Below are positions 8,866-17,294 of a stretch of DNA of 64,000 nt, piece by piece. Origin of the DNA: Bacteroidetes bacterium UBA1312 (GTDB lineage: Bacteria > Bacteroidota > Bacteroidia > Chitinophagales > Chitinophagaceae). The position numbers and the translations under genes were made by a program. The DNA is taken from NCBI GenBank assembly GCA_002307135.1, contig DBTQ01000036.1, positions 186,001-250,000 of the forward strand, in the 5' to 3' direction. Under the pieces are notes generated by a model. The model saw only the letters and a list, made by a program, of their open reading frames with translations, was not told where the DNA came from and searched no databases. Position 1 is the first letter of the stretch, and every line of letters starts with the position of its first letter.

Positions 8866-9879
8866 ATGAATACAAGTTCCATTATCCTGGCCATTGAATC
8901 GTCTTGCGACGACACCGGCGCGGCTGTATTAATCGATGGCAAAGTGCTGAGCAATGTGATAGCCACACAAAAAGTGCATGAACAATATGGAGGAGTGGTG
9001 CCAGAAATGGCTTCCAGAGCCCATATTCAGAATATAGTGCCGGTGGTAGATGTGGCACTTAAAAATGCAGGTATTACTAAAGCACAGGTCAATGCCATAG
9101 CATTTACACAAGCGCCCGGTCTCATCGGTTCCTTGCTGGTAGGTGCCGGCTTTGCCAAAGCATTTGCACAGGCCAGAGATATACCCCTCATAGCCGTACA
9201 CCACATGCAAGCGCATGTGCTGGCACATTTTATAGACGATCCGAAACCGGAATTCCCATTTCTATGCCTTACCGTATCGGGTGGGCATACCCAAATAGTA
9301 CTTTGCCGCAGCCATTTGGATATGGAAGTAATCGGTGAAACGATTGATGACGCCGCCGGTGAAGCATTCGATAAAACAGCTAAAATGCTGGGCTTGCCTT
9401 ATCCGGGTGGTCCGTTGGTGGATAAATATGCAGCGCAAGGCGATCCGTTGAAATTCAAATTTCCACCGTCCAATATGCCGGACTATTCATTTAGCTTCAG
9501 TGGATTGAAAACAGCCATACTTTATTTTTTACAAAAGCAAAAGAAAGAAAATTCGTCTTTTGTCGAAGACAACTTGGCCGACATTTGTGCATCGGTACAA
9601 CACACCATCATTCGTAGCCTGCTCACCAAAATGGAAGCTGCTGCGAAAGCCTTAAAGATCAAACATGTTGGTATAGCCGGTGGGGTATCGGCCAACAGCG
9701 GTTTGCGCAAAGCCATACAGGATATGGCCAATACAAATGGCTGGCAAGCCTATATTCCCGACTTTCAATATTGTACCGACAATGCTGCTATGATTGGTAT
9801 AACAGCTTATTACAAATACCTTAAAGGTGACTTTGCCGACCTGAGTATTAGCGCAAGTGCAAGAGCAAGCTGGTCATGA
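8866..9879 (+). CDS. tsaD: tRNA N6-adenosine threonylcarbamoyltransferase TsaD
   Basis: 337 residues, full length for the family. It shows the Kae1/TsaD signature in order: ESSCDDTGAAV at the N-terminus, the metal-binding H-x3-H pair (H113 and H117, in HHMQAH), SGGHTQIV, the phosphate-binding GLPYPGGP block and GGVSANSGLR. With TsaB, TsaE and TsaC it installs t6A37 on ANN-decoding tRNAs in the cytoplasm. Its stop overlaps the start of the next gene by four bases (ATGA), so the two tRNA-modifying enzymes are translationally coupled. Confidence 0.97.
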   Translation: MNTSSIILAIESSCDDTGAAVLIDGKVLSNVIATQKVHEQYGGVVPEMASRAHIQNIVPVVDVALKNAGITKAQVNAIAFTQAPGLIGSLLVGAGFAKAFAQARDIPLIAVHHMQAHVLAHFIDDPKPEFPFLCLTVSGGHTQIVLCRSHLDMEVIGETIDDAAGEAFDKTAKMLGLPYPGGPLVDKYAAQGDPLKFKFPPSNMPDYSFSFSGLKTAILYFLQKQKKENSSFVEDNLADICASVQHTIIRSLLTKMEAAAKALKIKHVGIAGGVSANSGLRKAIQDMANTNGWQAYIPDFQYCTDNAAMIGITAYYKYLKGDFADLSISASARASWS

Positions 9880-10586
9880 GTAACACCTACTTTCAGTTCA
9901 AACAATTTAAGGTAGCGCAGGAAAATACCGCCATGAAAGTGAGCACCGATGCTTGCATTCAGGGGGCTTGGACACCAGTGTCGGGTCGGGTGCAGTATGT
10001 GTTGGATATAGGAGCAGGAACCGGATTACTCACATTGATGCTGGCGCAGCGCAACCAGCATATACTAGTAGATGCTATAGAAATTGATGAAGACGCAGCA
10101 GCGCAAGCGGCGGATAATATTGCCCAATCACCATTTGCCAACAACGCAACAGTGCATTGTGCCGATATTCGTAACTGGCAACCCCACCATCGTTACCAGC
10201 TCATCATTTGCAACCCGCCATTTTTTACCAATAGTTTATTGGGCAATAAAGACAAACGCAACCTGGCAAGACACAATAATACTTTTACACATATAGATAT
10301 GGCTATCGCTATAGCCCGTTTGCTCGACGATACGGGTATGGCTTCTGTATTACTACCCGCCTCCGAACAAACGCAATGGGAAACTACGCTGCAAAGCAAA
10401 GGTCTGTTCGTCAACCAAAGATTATTCGTCCAGCCTTACGCTCACAGCGCCGCGAACAGGGTAGTGAGTATATGCAGTAAAAGCAAAGAGGTAATAGCTG
10501 ATGAGTCAGTGATTATTTATCGTCAACCAAATCAATATACGGAGTCGTTTGTGGAACTGATGCAGGCTTATTACTTGCATCTTTAG
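9876..10586 (+). CDS. tRNA1(Val) A37 N6-methyltransferase-like (TrmN6/YfiC family)
   Basis: 236 residues. A class I SAM-binding fold is shown by LDIGAGTGLLTLML (glycine-rich motif I), an acidic EIDEDA after strand 2 and the catalytic NPPFF motif typical of N6-adenine or N5-glutamine methyltransferases. Length and the FxFKQF start match TrmN6/YfiC, which methylates A37 of tRNA1(Val). The ATGA overlap with tsaD, another tRNA-position-37 enzyme, supports that role. The last 74 bases overlap the convergent membrane-protein gene on the minus strand. Confidence 0.87.
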   Translation: MSNTYFQFKQFKVAQENTAMKVSTDACIQGAWTPVSGRVQYVLDIGAGTGLLTLMLAQRNQHILVDAIEIDEDAAAQAADNIAQSPFANNATVHCADIRNWQPHHRYQLIICNPPFFTNSLLGNKDKRNLARHNNTFTHIDMAIAIARLLDDTGMASVLLPASEQTQWETTLQSKGLFVNQRLFVQPYAHSAANRVVSICSKSKEVIADESVIIYRQPNQYTESFVELMQAYYLHL

Positions 10587-11007
10587 TGCCCTTATCTTTT
10601 TTGAGCAACAGTATATACATGCTGATAATAGCCCAATTAATCCAAAAAATATAAATGCCTAAATGGAAACGCTCACCCACCCAGCGATGGCTAAGGTCGT
10701 GGCGAAAATCACTATACGTAAAATAAAGCCCGGCAAGCGCCAGAATAAAACAACATACCTGAACTAAAGTAGCTGTGAGTACAGATTTCTTGCGTTTGAT
10801 ATAAAGTTGAAAAGCCAGTAATAATAGCAACACGGCAAACACTGCCAGAGCACCTTGCCACCAAGTACGCATAAATTCGTAGTACTGATATTTTTTTCGA
10901 AATATATTCATGCTTGTTCTGGCAATGAACGACATTTTAGACATTAAAATACCGGAAAGCAGGGAAAGAGCTGCTGTGCAAAAGAGTAGCGGCAGTATTT
11001 TTTTCAT
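10513..11007 (-). CDS. Four-helix integral membrane protein, unknown function
   Basis: 164 residues with four predicted membrane segments: LPLLFCTAALSLLSG at the N-terminus, GALAVFAVLLLLLAF near 55, VQVCCFILALAGLYF near 85, and IYIFWINWAIISMYIL near 120. A hydrophilic proline-rich tail follows. The tail is encoded in the 74 bases shared with the convergent methyltransferase gene. I do not recognise the family. It lies head to head with the tRNA-Arg gene, 73 bases away. Confidence 0.75.
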   Translation of the reverse strand: MKKILPLLFCTAALSLLSGILMSKMSFIARTSMNIFRKKYQYYEFMRTWWQGALAVFAVLLLLLAFQLYIKRKKSVLTATLVQVCCFILALAGLYFTYSDFRHDLSHRWVGERFHLGIYIFWINWAIISMYILLLKKDKGTKDASNKPASVPQTTPYIDLVDDK

Positions 11008-11055
11008 AGATCAAAAAATCAACAGCAAAAATAAATGTTTAATAATGATTAAAGT

Positions 11056-11063
11056 TACCTTTG
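11056..11063 (+). promoter_or_regulatory. -7 element of the tRNA-Arg gene
   Basis: TACCTTTG matches TAnnTTTG and ends 17 bases before the tRNA 5' end, a good distance for a short leader. No clear TTG box lies at the expected distance upstream. Confidence 0.5.
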
Positions 11064-11080
11064 CGCAGCTAAAAAGAAAA

Positions 11081-11152
11081 GGCTTTGTAGTACAATGGAT
11101 AGTATAAGAGTTTCCGAAGCTCCAGATCCAAGTTCGATTCTTGGCAAAGCCA
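11081..11152 (+). tRNA. tRNA-Arg (anticodon CCG)
   Basis: A full cloverleaf can be folded. The acceptor stem is GGCTTTG/CAAAGCC with discriminator A, the D-stem GTAC/GTAT, the T-arm CCAAG-TTCGATT-CTTGG. The anticodon loop TTCCGAA puts CCG at positions 34-36 after the conserved U33, reading the arginine codon CGG. The outermost anticodon-stem pair is an A-C mismatch. CCA is not encoded: after the discriminator A comes CCCAAC. A strong terminator follows at once. Confidence 0.95.
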
Positions 11153-11155
11153 CCC

Positions 11156-11193
11156 AACAGGCAAAATGTCGATCGATGTTTTGCCTGTTTTTT
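11156..11193 (+). terminator. Intrinsic terminator after tRNA-Arg
   Basis: Stem AACAGGCAAAA / TTTTGCCTGTT with a short GATCGATG-type loop, ending in a run of T. It starts four bases after the tRNA end, so the tRNA is probably monocistronic. Confidence 0.85.
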
Positions 11194-11486
11194 TATTCCG
11201 GTGAATTGACGCTAACATATTTCAATTTTGCCTGTTAGGTATGGAGCCACATCTGCAACGCACAAAGACGATTTTTTAAAATGGTTTTAGAAATAGAGGC
11301 TATTGAAGTCAATAGAAATTAAAAATATCTTGCTTAGGGTTTAAGTAAAATTGTTTGCATTTCGTTTTTTATGGAAAAGTGATTTTACGAATTTTTAAAT
11401 AACTTTCTTCTTGGAATCCCCCTTGTTCCTACATAATTATACAATCAACCGACATCGCTATACAATGACATTTATGTTAATGTATT

Positions 11487-11515
11487 TTGTAATTAACTTC
11501 GAATTTGTACTTTCA
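11487..11515 (+). promoter_or_regulatory. Likely promoter of the T9SS cargo gene
   Basis: TTG at 11487-11489, 18 bases, then TACTTTCA at 11508-11515 (one mismatch to TAnnTTTG), 25 bases before the ATG. The rest of the 11194-11540 spacer is AT-rich and shows nothing else recognisable. Confidence 0.45.
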
Positions 11516-11540
11516 CATTAACAATTTAAACCTAAACGCT

Positions 11541-13418
11541 ATGAAAACGCAAAAACTACTTCTCATTTTTACAACAATTCTATTGGCATGTACCATGCTT
11601 GATGCAAATGCACAGATTACAGGTTTTAAAATTACAAAGACGGATTCCATGTCGAGCTATTGTAGGCTACCCGCTGAAGATGGTATTTTTATCTATGGTA
11701 CAGTTACCGGTATAGTAAGTCCTACGGCACATGATTCAGTATATATTGGTATTAATTTTGGTGACGGGACTTCCATTCCGCTTTACACGTACGATAGTGT
11801 TAACGCTGAAATTATTCCAAGCGGTTCAAGCGGCGGCTATTTTTCATGTTATGTTGCTCACCCCTATACTTTCCCGGGCACTTTTACTCAAAAGATAGTC
11901 GCAACACTTAAGGGTGGAACTATTGCCGATTCTCTGGTTGCGTCAGCTATTACAATATCCAGTACCTGTGGTACACTTAGTGGCCTACTTTATATAGATG
12001 GCAACAGCAATTGTATCAAAGATGCTGCTGAAGACGGAATCAAATGGATGCCTCTTTTAGCGGTAAATACTTCTACAGGAGATACCATAAGTGCTGGTTG
12101 GAGTAATGACTCAGGTTATTATTATGCGGAGTTGCCACCAGCCACTTATACAATAGTTCCGGTTGCATTTCGCTATGGGTCTTACGGCTATTGGATAGAC
12201 AGTAATATTACAGCATCTTGCCCGTCAAGCGGTACTTATACGTTGTCAGTAGCTTCAGGAGGATCTTACAGCAAAAATTTTGCCTACACTTGCAAGCCGA
12301 TTACTACTTATGATGCGAGCATTAATGTGTGGACTAACGGTTTTGTTCCGGGAGACTCCAGTTATATCTATGTAATTGCTTATGATTGGCTTTGGTATTT
12401 CCATTATACTTGTGCGAGCCTTACCTCAACCGTAACATTAGCATTAGATGCTAAACTGACTTATTTGGGATCGTTTTATGGTCTGGCTCCTTCCAGTGTC
12501 TCAGGCAGTACGGTTACCTGGACTTTATCTTCTACCAAAGATGTCGTTAATTTCTATAGTGGAATATGGGTAAGGACTGCAACTACAGCAACTATTGGCG
12601 ATAGTACAACAACACCTCCTACAATTGGGGACACTATAAAACTTGTCGCTTATATAGCACCAACAACGTTTACAGATCCTAACCTTAGTAACAACACACT
12701 TAATTACAATAAAGAGGTACGTAGTTCTCATGACCCCAATGCAAAAGAAGTAACGCCTGCCGGAGCAGGTAAAGAAGGCTATATTGCTAAAAATACAGAA
12801 CTAACCTATACCATACATTTTCAAAATACTGGTTCAGCAAAGGCCCGCAACATTACTATTTCAGATGACATAGATCCAAATCTGGATATAACTACATTGC
12901 ATGTGATTAATGCAACTCATAATGCGAGTATGTATGTAACGAATAATACTGTTAAGTTCCGATTCGAGAATGTAAACCTTGATTACAGCAGTCATAATTT
13001 GAGCGCTAGCATGGGTGCTGTTACTTATGGCATTAAACCAAAGAGATCAATAACCGCTGGTACGAAAATGACTAATACTGCTGCCATCTACTTCGATTAT
13101 AATGCTCCTATTATTACCAATACAACGTTGAATACAATTCAGATACCTACAAGCATTCAACAAGTTTCGTTAAATGATGTTTCTGCCAAAATATTCCCTA
13201 ATCCGGCTAATACAGAACTGAACATCAAGATGGACAATAATAACAATAATATCTCTGTAATAATCATGGATATGTTAGGACGTATTGTGGCCAACAAGAA
13301 TAGCAATAATGGCACTATTGTAATTGCTACTCAGAATGTTCCATCCGGTTTATATCTCGTAAACATCAAAGATGCTGAAGGTAATGAATTGAATACCCAA
13401 GTTTCCATTCAGCATTAA
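11541..13418 (+). CDS. Secreted multidomain protein with T9SS type A sorting domain
   Basis: 625 residues from the ATG at 11541; the twelve codons before it are leader. Signal peptide 1-24 ends in ANAQ. An SdrD-B-like stretch (GLLYIDGNSNCIKDAAEDGI, then YYYAELPPATYTI) lies near 150-230. A conserved-repeat domain of the DUF7619/DUF11 kind starts at SHDPNAKEV near 405 and carries YTIHFQNTGSA and AAIYFDYNAPI. The C-terminal ~75 residues are a type A sorting domain: IFPNPANTELNI, VIIMDMLGRIV, VPSGLYLVNI. By family knowledge it is exported by Sec, then by the type IX machinery to the surface or medium. Its ligand or enzymatic role is unknown. Confidence 0.92.
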   Translation: MKTQKLLLIFTTILLACTMLDANAQITGFKITKTDSMSSYCRLPAEDGIFIYGTVTGIVSPTAHDSVYIGINFGDGTSIPLYTYDSVNAEIIPSGSSGGYFSCYVAHPYTFPGTFTQKIVATLKGGTIADSLVASAITISSTCGTLSGLLYIDGNSNCIKDAAEDGIKWMPLLAVNTSTGDTISAGWSNDSGYYYAELPPATYTIVPVAFRYGSYGYWIDSNITASCPSSGTYTLSVASGGSYSKNFAYTCKPITTYDASINVWTNGFVPGDSSYIYVIAYDWLWYFHYTCASLTSTVTLALDAKLTYLGSFYGLAPSSVSGSTVTWTLSSTKDVVNFYSGIWVRTATTATIGDSTTTPPTIGDTIKLVAYIAPTTFTDPNLSNNTLNYNKEVRSSHDPNAKEVTPAGAGKEGYIAKNTELTYTIHFQNTGSAKARNITISDDIDPNLDITTLHVINATHNASMYVTNNTVKFRFENVNLDYSSHNLSASMGAVTYGIKPKRSITAGTKMTNTAAIYFDYNAPIITNTTLNTIQIPTSIQQVSLNDVSAKIFPNPANTELNIKMDNNNNNISVIIMDMLGRIVANKNSNNGTIVIATQNVPSGLYLVNIKDAEGNELNTQVSIQH

Positions 13419-13444
13419 ACACACCATTTATGTCATGGTAACAA

Positions 13445-13476
13445 AAAAAAGCTTCCAAATATTTGGAAGCTTTTTT
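13445..13476. terminator. Terminator hairpin after the T9SS cargo gene
   Basis: Perfect inverted repeat AAAAAAGCTTCCAAAT / ATTTGGAAGCTTTTTT, 27 bases after the stop. A- and T-runs on both sides would let it work in both directions. Confidence 0.9.
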
Positions 13477-13545
13477 GTATCATTAATTCAACTATACCTA
13501 ACATTCGGTTTAATTATCATTCGCTTATTGCCACCCCAATATTGT

Positions 13546-13578
13546 AAAAGACACGTTTTATAAAACGTGTCTTTTTTT
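13546..13578. terminator. Second perfect hairpin with T-run
   Basis: AAAAGACACGTTTTA directly abuts TAAAACGTGTCTTTT, followed by more T. The 15-base arms are perfect. It has no adjacent gene end of its own, so it is either a backup terminator or the end of a small unseen transcript. Confidence 0.8.
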
Positions 13579-13615
13579 GTGGTTTTCAATCTGTTGTATT
13601 ATTTATTTGAATATG

Positions 13616-13644
13616 CAAAAGTGATCTTTAAAAGGTCACTTTTG
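13616..13644. repeat. Third inverted repeat in the same spacer
   Basis: CAAAAGTGA and TCACTTTTG separated by 11 bases. A weaker hairpin without a long T-run; it could be a terminator remnant or an operator. Confidence 0.5.
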
Positions 13645-13655
13645 ATCCATTTTTT

Positions 13656-13685
13656 ACCGTTCGTAGAAAAAAACGACCGTTCGTA
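13656..13685. promoter_or_regulatory. Direct repeat ACCGTTCGTA twice, 20-bp spacing
   Basis: ACCGTTCGTA occurs at 13656-13665 and 13676-13685, exactly two helical turns apart, 132 bases before the lipoprotein start. The spacing fits a dimeric or response-regulator-type binding site. No regulator is identified. Confidence 0.35.
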
Positions 13686-13817
13686 AACTTTTTTGGGAAT
13701 ATTCAGACTTACACAAATACATTCGCACAGCTAAGACGTTAGCAATTTATTGGCCCCTTGAAACAACCAATCAACAGAAAACGAGTACCCATTTACTTAA
13801 CCCTAAAACAAAATTGA

Positions 13818-14279
13818 TTGAAACGAATTTTGTTATGCACAAGCGCCCTAGCCATATTGATGGTTAGCTCGTGTAAGAAAAAGGACAGCGGTTCGTCGAC
13901 GAATCGCTGGACTATTGCCGGAAAGACATATAATGCTGTTTTTGCTGGTTATGAAGCACCGTTCTTTTCGGCCAGCGATGGATTAGATAGTAACAACAAC
14001 ATGTGCTCATTTGCATTTTCCGGACTCACTACACCTACTGCCGGTACCTACAAAGTAGTCGGCTCCTTTAGTTCTATATACATACCCGGAGAAGTAGTGG
14101 TGGAAGCAGGTTTTAAAAACAGTGATGTATTGTACGAAAGTACAGATAACAGTAAAACAACACTGACCGTAACTGTAAATGCAGGCAAAATTTCAGTGTC
14201 CTTACCCGATACCTATGTACAGAATTTTGACACAAAAGACAGTGTGTTAATTTCCGCACAACTGACACAAACTTATTAA
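13818..14279 (+). CDS. Lipoprotein of unknown function
   Basis: 153 residues from a TTG start at 13818. The start is decided by context: a stop codon sits directly upstream in frame, and only this start gives the complete lipoprotein signal MKRILLCTSALAILMVSSC with the lipobox VSSC and CKKK after it. The mature protein is serine/threonine-rich and strand-like (WTIAGKTYNAV, then alternating beta segments), typical of small Bacteroidota lipoproteins anchored in the outer membrane. No known domain is recognised. Confidence 0.75.
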   Translation: MKRILLCTSALAILMVSSCKKKDSGSSTNRWTIAGKTYNAVFAGYEAPFFSASDGLDSNNNMCSFAFSGLTTPTAGTYKVVGSFSSIYIPGEVVVEAGFKNSDVLYESTDNSKTTLTVTVNAGKISVSLPDTYVQNFDTKDSVLISAQLTQTY

Positions 14280-14405
14280 TCTACTAAAGACGTTTGGGAA
14301 TAAAGGTGTTACCCTGAGCCTTATCTTTGGGTAGCATTTTTATTATAAGCCACGCGTGCTATTCTAGTGCATTGTTCTTTATTTTTGTTGTCAGACAATA
14401 TTTTT

Positions 14406-15104
14406 ATGTACGCTATTATTACAGGAGCCACACACGGCATTGGTGCAGCTATAGCCAAACGATTGGCACAAGAACACTTCTCATTAGCCATCTGCTCGCG
14501 TAATGAAGACGAATTGGTGGCTTTTAAAATAGAACTCCAATCCTTAGGTAGCCCAGATGTTATCTATAAATGTGTGGACTTATCTTTATCCGAAGCTATA
14601 CCCGAGTTTGCAAACTTTGTTTTGCAACAATTTCCACAAATAGATATACTGGTAAACAATGCGGGATTATTCATACCAGGCACTATATGCGACGAACCTG
14701 AGGGGCAATTGGAAATGATGCTACAACTCAATGTGTTGAGCGCTTATAACCTTACCCGAAAAATAGTGCCGCCCATGAAACAAAGACAGCAGGGGCATAT
14801 ATTTAATATTTGTTCGGTAGCGAGTCTTAAAGCATATACCAACGGCGGCTCTTACAGCATTAGCAAATATGCTTTACTTGGTTTTTCCGACAACTTGCGG
14901 GAAGAATTAAAAACCGACAACATTAAGGTTACGGCTATATGCCCAGGTGCCACACAAAGCCGTTCCTGGAGTGGTAGCGGTATAGCTGATGAACGAATCA
15001 TGAAGGCTGAGGACATTGCTAATATACTTTGGTCTGCATACACACTATCCCAACAAACAGATGTGGAGTTGATTGTATTGCGGCCACAATTAGGTGATTT
15101 ATAG
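14406..15104 (+). CDS. Short-chain dehydrogenase/reductase
   Basis: 232 residues from the ATG at 14406. Cofactor motif TGATHGIG lies at 6-13, NNAG near 82, the catalytic serine in NICSVAS near 135-140 and YSISK near 150. The CSRN after strand 2 suggests NADP(H) preference. The C-terminal PGATQSRSW region is the substrate loop of classical SDRs. Oxidoreduction of an alcohol or carbonyl in the cytoplasm is expected; the substrate cannot be told. It stands alone between a lipoprotein and lemA. Confidence 0.88.
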   Translation: MYAIITGATHGIGAAIAKRLAQEHFSLAICSRNEDELVAFKIELQSLGSPDVIYKCVDLSLSEAIPEFANFVLQQFPQIDILVNNAGLFIPGTICDEPEGQLEMMLQLNVLSAYNLTRKIVPPMKQRQQGHIFNICSVASLKAYTNGGSYSISKYALLGFSDNLREELKTDNIKVTAICPGATQSRSWSGSGIADERIMKAEDIANILWSAYTLSQQTDVELIVLRPQLGDL

Positions 15105-15176
15105 GTGAAATCAGCAAACATTTTCTGATTAAATCAAGAATCCTTCAATATCTTTGTTGCAAATAATTCAATAAAT

Positions 15177-15767
15177 ATGAAAAAATCGCTTCCCGTAATT
15201 CTTGTTTTACTGCTTATTGTAATGATAGGTGGCTGCATGTCTTGCAATATCCAACGTAGTCTTGTAAAATTGGATGAAGATACTAAAGCTAAATGGGCAC
15301 AAGTGCAAAACCAATACCAACGCCGTTCTGATCTTATTGGCAACCTCGTAGAAACAGTTAAAGGTGCTGCAAATTTTGAAAAAAGCACACTTACCGATGT
15401 GATTAATGCACGTGCAAAAGCAACATCAATCCAAGTAAACCCTGAAGACCTTTCTCCTGAAAAATTGAAAGAATTTCAAGCAGCACAAGGACAATTGAGT
15501 CAGGCCTTAGGTCGCTTAATGGTAGTCAATGAGGCTTACCCTGAATTGAAATCAAACGCCAATTTCTTGAAACTACAAGATGACCTTTCCGGAACAGAAA
15601 ACAGAATAGCAGTTGCCCGTAAAGATTTCAACGAATCTGTACAACAGTATAATGTACAAACGCGTCAATTTCCCAACAACTTGTTTGCCGGAATGATGGG
15701 CTTTAAAGTGAGAGGAACGTTTGAGGCAGACGCCGCAGCGCAATCGGCACCTAAAGTAAAATTCTAA
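15177..15767 (+). CDS. lemA: LemA family membrane-anchored protein
   Basis: 196 residues. A short N-terminal membrane segment (LPVILVLLLIVMIGG) is followed by the LemA helical bundle, including QVQNQYQRRSDLIGNLVETV, the VNEAYPELKSN motif and the VRKDFN-like ARKDFNESVQQYN. The protein is expected to sit in the inner membrane with the bundle outside the cytoplasm. A TATCTTTG -7 box lies at 15149-15156. It heads a set with two TPM-domain proteins, a recurring neighbourhood in Bacteroidota, so a shared envelope or stress role is inferred. Biochemical function is not established. Confidence 0.93.
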   Translation: MKKSLPVILVLLLIVMIGGCMSCNIQRSLVKLDEDTKAKWAQVQNQYQRRSDLIGNLVETVKGAANFEKSTLTDVINARAKATSIQVNPEDLSPEKLKEFQAAQGQLSQALGRLMVVNEAYPELKSNANFLKLQDDLSGTENRIAVARKDFNESVQQYNVQTRQFPNNLFAGMMGFKVRGTFEADAAAQSAPKVKF

Positions 15768-15856
15768 ATAAAACTCCTAGAGAGCAAGAATGTTTTGCCC
15801 GGATGGGTAGTTCATTTTTGCTCTTATTTTTTTACAAAGGCTTAAATTTTTGAACG

Positions 15857-16312
15857 GTGTTCTCTATCTTTAAAAAACCACTTCTTTCCAAGCAGGATCA
15901 AAGCCTGATTGTTGCCAGTATAGCGGCCGCAGAACAGCGGACTACAGGCGAGATACGTGTGTTTATAGAGTCGCACTGCAAACACGATCATCCGATACAT
16001 CGAAGTGAGGAGATATTCACCTCATTGAATATGCACCTCACAGAACATCGAAATGGTGTGCTTATTTATGTAGCGTTAAAGGATAGAAAATATGCAATTG
16101 CAGGCGATGAGGGCATTAATAAATTGGTAGGCGGCAATCTATACTGGAATGCTGCTGCTGAAAAACTTTTGGGCTTTCTGCGTGAAAATAAGATCGGAGC
16201 AGGTATTAGTAATTGCATAGCAGAAATCGGAGCAAGCCTTGCAGAACACTTCCCCGATGACCATACGAATCCTAAAAATGAATTACCTGACGAAATAGTA
16301 TTTGGCAAATAA
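15857..16312 (+). CDS. TPM-domain protein, cytoplasm-facing form
   Basis: 151 residues from a GTG at 15857; the MFSIFKK opening matches related proteins, and an in-frame TTG at 15848 is the alternative. The TPM fold is shown by AAAEQRTTGEIRVFIESH and YVALKDRKYAIAGDEGINKLVGG. It has no signal peptide or membrane segment, unlike the next gene. Its stop overlaps the next start (TAATG), so the two TPM proteins are translationally coupled. TPM proteins such as Psb32 have been linked to phosphatase or assembly roles; the role here is not known. Confidence 0.85.
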   Translation: MFSIFKKPLLSKQDQSLIVASIAAAEQRTTGEIRVFIESHCKHDHPIHRSEEIFTSLNMHLTEHRNGVLIYVALKDRKYAIAGDEGINKLVGGNLYWNAAAEKLLGFLRENKIGAGISNCIAEIGASLAEHFPDDHTNPKNELPDEIVFGK

Positions 16313-17097
16313 TGAAGCAACTAAAGCAATTTTATTTTTCTATTCTTTTTGTTGCTATAGCAATATTGAGCAGCAGCACATTTGTTTTTGCTGCTGATAG
16401 TGATTTTCCGGCCAAACCCAATCCGCCTCGTTTAGTCAATGACTTCGCACATTTTATGTCGCAGCAGCAGGTAGATGAATTAGAGCGGAAATTAGTGGCG
16501 TATAATGATTCTTCGAGCAATCAAATTGCCATTGTAACAGTAGAAAGTATTGGTCAATATGAAATCGCTGATTACACCATCACGCTCTTCAATCGCTGGC
16601 AAATAGGTGATAAAACGAAAAAGAATGGCGTCCTTATTCTAGCTTCAAAAGACGAACGTAAAATGTGGATTGCTACTGGTTATGGGCTTGAAGGCGCATT
16701 GCCTGATGGTTTAGTTGGTCAAATTGTTCGGGAAAAGATGGTGCCGGATTTCAAACAAGGCAATTTTTATGGTGGCTTCGACAAAGCTGTGGATGCCATG
16801 ATGGCCGCCAGCCGTGGAGAGTACACTGCCAATGCGAAGGACAACAATAAAGGCGGCGGCATAGGTTCTATATTAATTATTCTGATTGTAATATTCATCG
16901 TCATTATCATTGTCAGCCGCGGCAGTGGCGGTGGTGGTGGTGGCTTTTTGAATAGTGTTGGTTGGATAGCTGCAAGTATGCTCAATAGTGGCGGTTCTTC
17001 AGGTGGTTTTGGAGGTGGTGGCTCATCCGGCGGTGGTGGCTTTGGTGGTTTTGGAGGTGGTAGTAGTGGTGGTGGCGGAGCCGGAGGTAGCTGGTAA
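16312..17097 (+). CDS. Secreted/membrane TPM-domain protein with glycine-rich tail
   Basis: 261 residues. Signal peptide 1-27 is followed by a TPM domain (LVNDFAHFMSQQQVDELE, then IAIVTVESIGQYEIADY and KDERKMWIATGYGLEGALPD) to about 165. A membrane helix (IGSILIILIVIFIVIIIV) near 185 follows. The tail after it is glycine/serine repeats (GGGGSSGGGGFGG) and low-complexity. This layout matches YgcG-type proteins. With LemA and the preceding TPM protein it forms a compact envelope set. The Gly-rich end is coded by GGT/GGC runs prone to slippage. Confidence 0.9.
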   Translation: MKQLKQFYFSILFVAIAILSSSTFVFAADSDFPAKPNPPRLVNDFAHFMSQQQVDELERKLVAYNDSSSNQIAIVTVESIGQYEIADYTITLFNRWQIGDKTKKNGVLILASKDERKMWIATGYGLEGALPDGLVGQIVREKMVPDFKQGNFYGGFDKAVDAMMAASRGEYTANAKDNNKGGGIGSILIILIVIFIVIIIVSRGSGGGGGGFLNSVGWIAASMLNSGGSSGGFGGGGSSGGGGFGGFGGGSSGGGGAGGSW

Positions 17098-17294
17098 TAG
17101 CCGTTTTCGCATCCTTCGCCAACTGTTAAAAGGTCATGTTTATTAGCATGTCGCTGAAATAATTACCGATTCAAATTTCTATTCTTGCCGCTTTGGCATT
17201 TCATGTTTAAAAATTAAGACATTATAGCATAAAATTATTTGTGGCTTTAGGTTTGTCGTACCTTACACATAACAACCCAAATACAACGCTATAT

